A program made the position numbers and the translations under genes. Under the pieces are notes generated by a model that saw nothing but the letters and a program-made list of their open reading frames with translations, did no database searches and was not told where the DNA came from. From CAWEHT01 sp963808455 (GTDB lineage Bacteria; Chloroflexota; Anaerolineae; CG2-30-64-16), in assembly GCA_963808455.1 (NCBI GenBank), contig CAWEHT010000092.1:1-25838 (forward strand): a stretch of 25,838 nt of DNA, in the 5' to 3' direction. Positions within the stretch are counted from its first letter, which is position 1. Each line of letters opens with the position of its first letter. Below, piece after piece: positions 24,881 through 25,838 of this stretch.

Positions 24881-25838
24881 ATGAAGCGTCTGCCAGTTAT
24901 TGTCTGCCTCTGTCTGCTCTTCACCTCGGTGTTCAGCGTGGCATACGCGCAAAGCGGCGTCTCGTTGACGGTTCAGGTCTCCGGGCTGAACGTGCGTCAG
25001 GGACCGGGCACCGACTACCCGGTGATCTCAAGCCTCAACGCCGGCGATACCGTTACGGCTTTGGGCAAGGACAGCGCTGGCGATTGGTATCAGGTCCAAA
25101 CGGCAGCGGGTGGGACAGGGTGGGTCAACGCGGCTTACGTGCAACCAGCCGGGGATACGGGTGGCTTGCCCGTGGTAGCAGCGCCGGCCGTGCCTGCTGC
25201 CACGCCTGACACGGTGCCGGCTACTGGCAGCGTGGGCCCAGGCGTGATCGTATTCCAGGTCTCTAATGGTGGGCCCATCTACGTTGTCAATCCGGACGGC
25301 AGCGGCCTGCGCTACCTGACGACCGGCATCGGCCCGGCGATCTCACCCGACGGCAAGCATGTGGCATTCACACGCTGGTCCGGCGGCCAAAACGGTGATC
25401 TGGGCAACGTCTGGATCATCAACATCGACGGCAGCAATGAACACAACGTGTTCGATTATATCGCCCAGCCGATAGCGCCCACCTGGTCCCCGGACGGCAC
25501 AAAGCTGGCCATCCAGAAGCAGCAAGGTGGTACCCTGTCAATCCACAGCGCGCCAGCAAGGCGAGCACTGCCAGATCGTCCCCGGTAACCCCGCGGCATG
25601 CGAGGGCAACCCCTGGTGGGTGATCAGCGTCATCAACCTGACGACTAATACCATCACCGACATGCCATCCTCACCACATTCCTTCACGCCCACGTGGAAC
25701 CCGAGCGATTCGTGCGCGGTGGTCTACCAGGGCGACCAGGGTCTGGCGAGCCTGAATGTCTGCAGCCAAACCTACTACCAGCTCACCACTGACACGGAGC
25801 AGTGGGGGCCGGTCTTCTCGCCTGACGGCAGCAGGATC
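24881..25838 (+). CDS. secreted SH3b-TolB (PD40 beta-propeller) protein, frameshifted and partial
   Basis: Starts at the ATG at 24881, nine bases after GGAGG. Residues 1-24 are a signal peptide (MKRLPVIVCLCLLF..., cleavage likely after AYA). An SH3b domain follows (about 28-90, VSGLNVRQGPGTDYPVISSLNAGDTV, GTGWVNAAYVQP), then a Pro/Ala/Val-rich linker, then TolB-like repeats (IYVVNPDGSGLRYLTTG, ISPDGKHVAFTRW, TWSPDGTKLAI). The frame changes near 25550-25566; after it comes CQIVPGNPAACEGNPWWVISVINL and further blades (FTPTWNP, VFSPDGSRI) to the window edge. It is probably an exported cell-wall or envelope-associated propeller of unknown ligand. It is divergent from the two-component operon and could belong to its regulon. 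Confidence 0.88.

Noticed and set aside
24790..25209. The 139-codon ORF at 24790 as an independent protein-coding gene
   Set aside because: Most of it overlaps the signal-peptide/SH3b coding frame and it has no recognisable domain; kept only as a finding because of its strong SD.

Overview
This GC-rich 25.8 kb window looks like a fragment of a bacterial chromosome, most likely an anaerobic or facultative member of the Chloroflexota (Anaerolineae/Caldilineae-like). That is an inference from gene content: long multi-HdrA clusters, BTAD-AAA-TPR (SARP-type) regulators, GT-C membrane transferases, SH3b-TolB secreted proteins and TATAAT promoters. No 16S rRNA or other marker gene is present to confirm it. 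I saw no tRNA, rRNA, CRISPR array, insertion sequence or phage gene.

Region 1 (1-13.5 kb, all minus strand) is one long heterodisulfide-reductase-type electron-transfer cluster. In transcription order it holds hdrC1, hdrB1, a short hdrA (no N-terminal domain, no C-terminal ferredoxin), a full hdrA, then a second round of hdrC2, hdrB2 and a giant hdrA. These are followed by mvhD, an FrhB/FdhB-like subunit, an iron-sulfur protein with one [2Fe-2S] and two [4Fe-4S] motifs, and the first codons of another gene leaving the window. The giant HdrA (about 1600 residues once three frameshifts are repaired) is a short HdrA with a complete GltD-type NAD(P)H:flavin module inserted in it, fused to a second full HdrA. 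Cluster 1 encodes the same short-plus-full HdrA pair as two genes 1 bp apart. The window therefore carries two parallel C-B-A-A' modules, one split and one fused. This suggests a flavin-based electron-bifurcating or confurcating complex linking NAD(P)H, a low-potential carrier (F420, formate or ferredoxin side through FrhB/FdhB and MvhD) and an unknown disulfide or other HdrB substrate.

Region 2 (13.5-18.5 kb) has an orphan NarL-type response regulator (minus) upstream of the hdr promoter, a divergent YceI-family protein, and a 1055-residue SARP/BTAD-AAA-TPR regulator whose GTG start sits 7 bases after a TGCTATAAT promoter, so its mRNA is probably leaderless.

Region 3 (18.6-24.4 kb) has a GT4/GT1-like glycosyltransferase (plus), convergent with an operon (minus) of an OmpR/PhoB-type response regulator, a sensor histidine kinase and a GT-C polytopic membrane transferase, joined by 1-nt and 11-nt overlaps. 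Region 4 (24.4-25.8 kb) is the divergent control region, with two tetrads of 11-bp-spaced TTAAC repeats resembling Pho boxes and a near-consensus sigma70 promoter. It is followed by a secreted SH3b-TolB protein that runs off the end.

Seven genes or gene segments change reading frame at single-base positions, across unrelated families, while the protein on both sides stays conserved. This pattern is better explained by uncorrected indels in the assembly than by pseudogenes. Coordinates of those genes are given across the frameshift.
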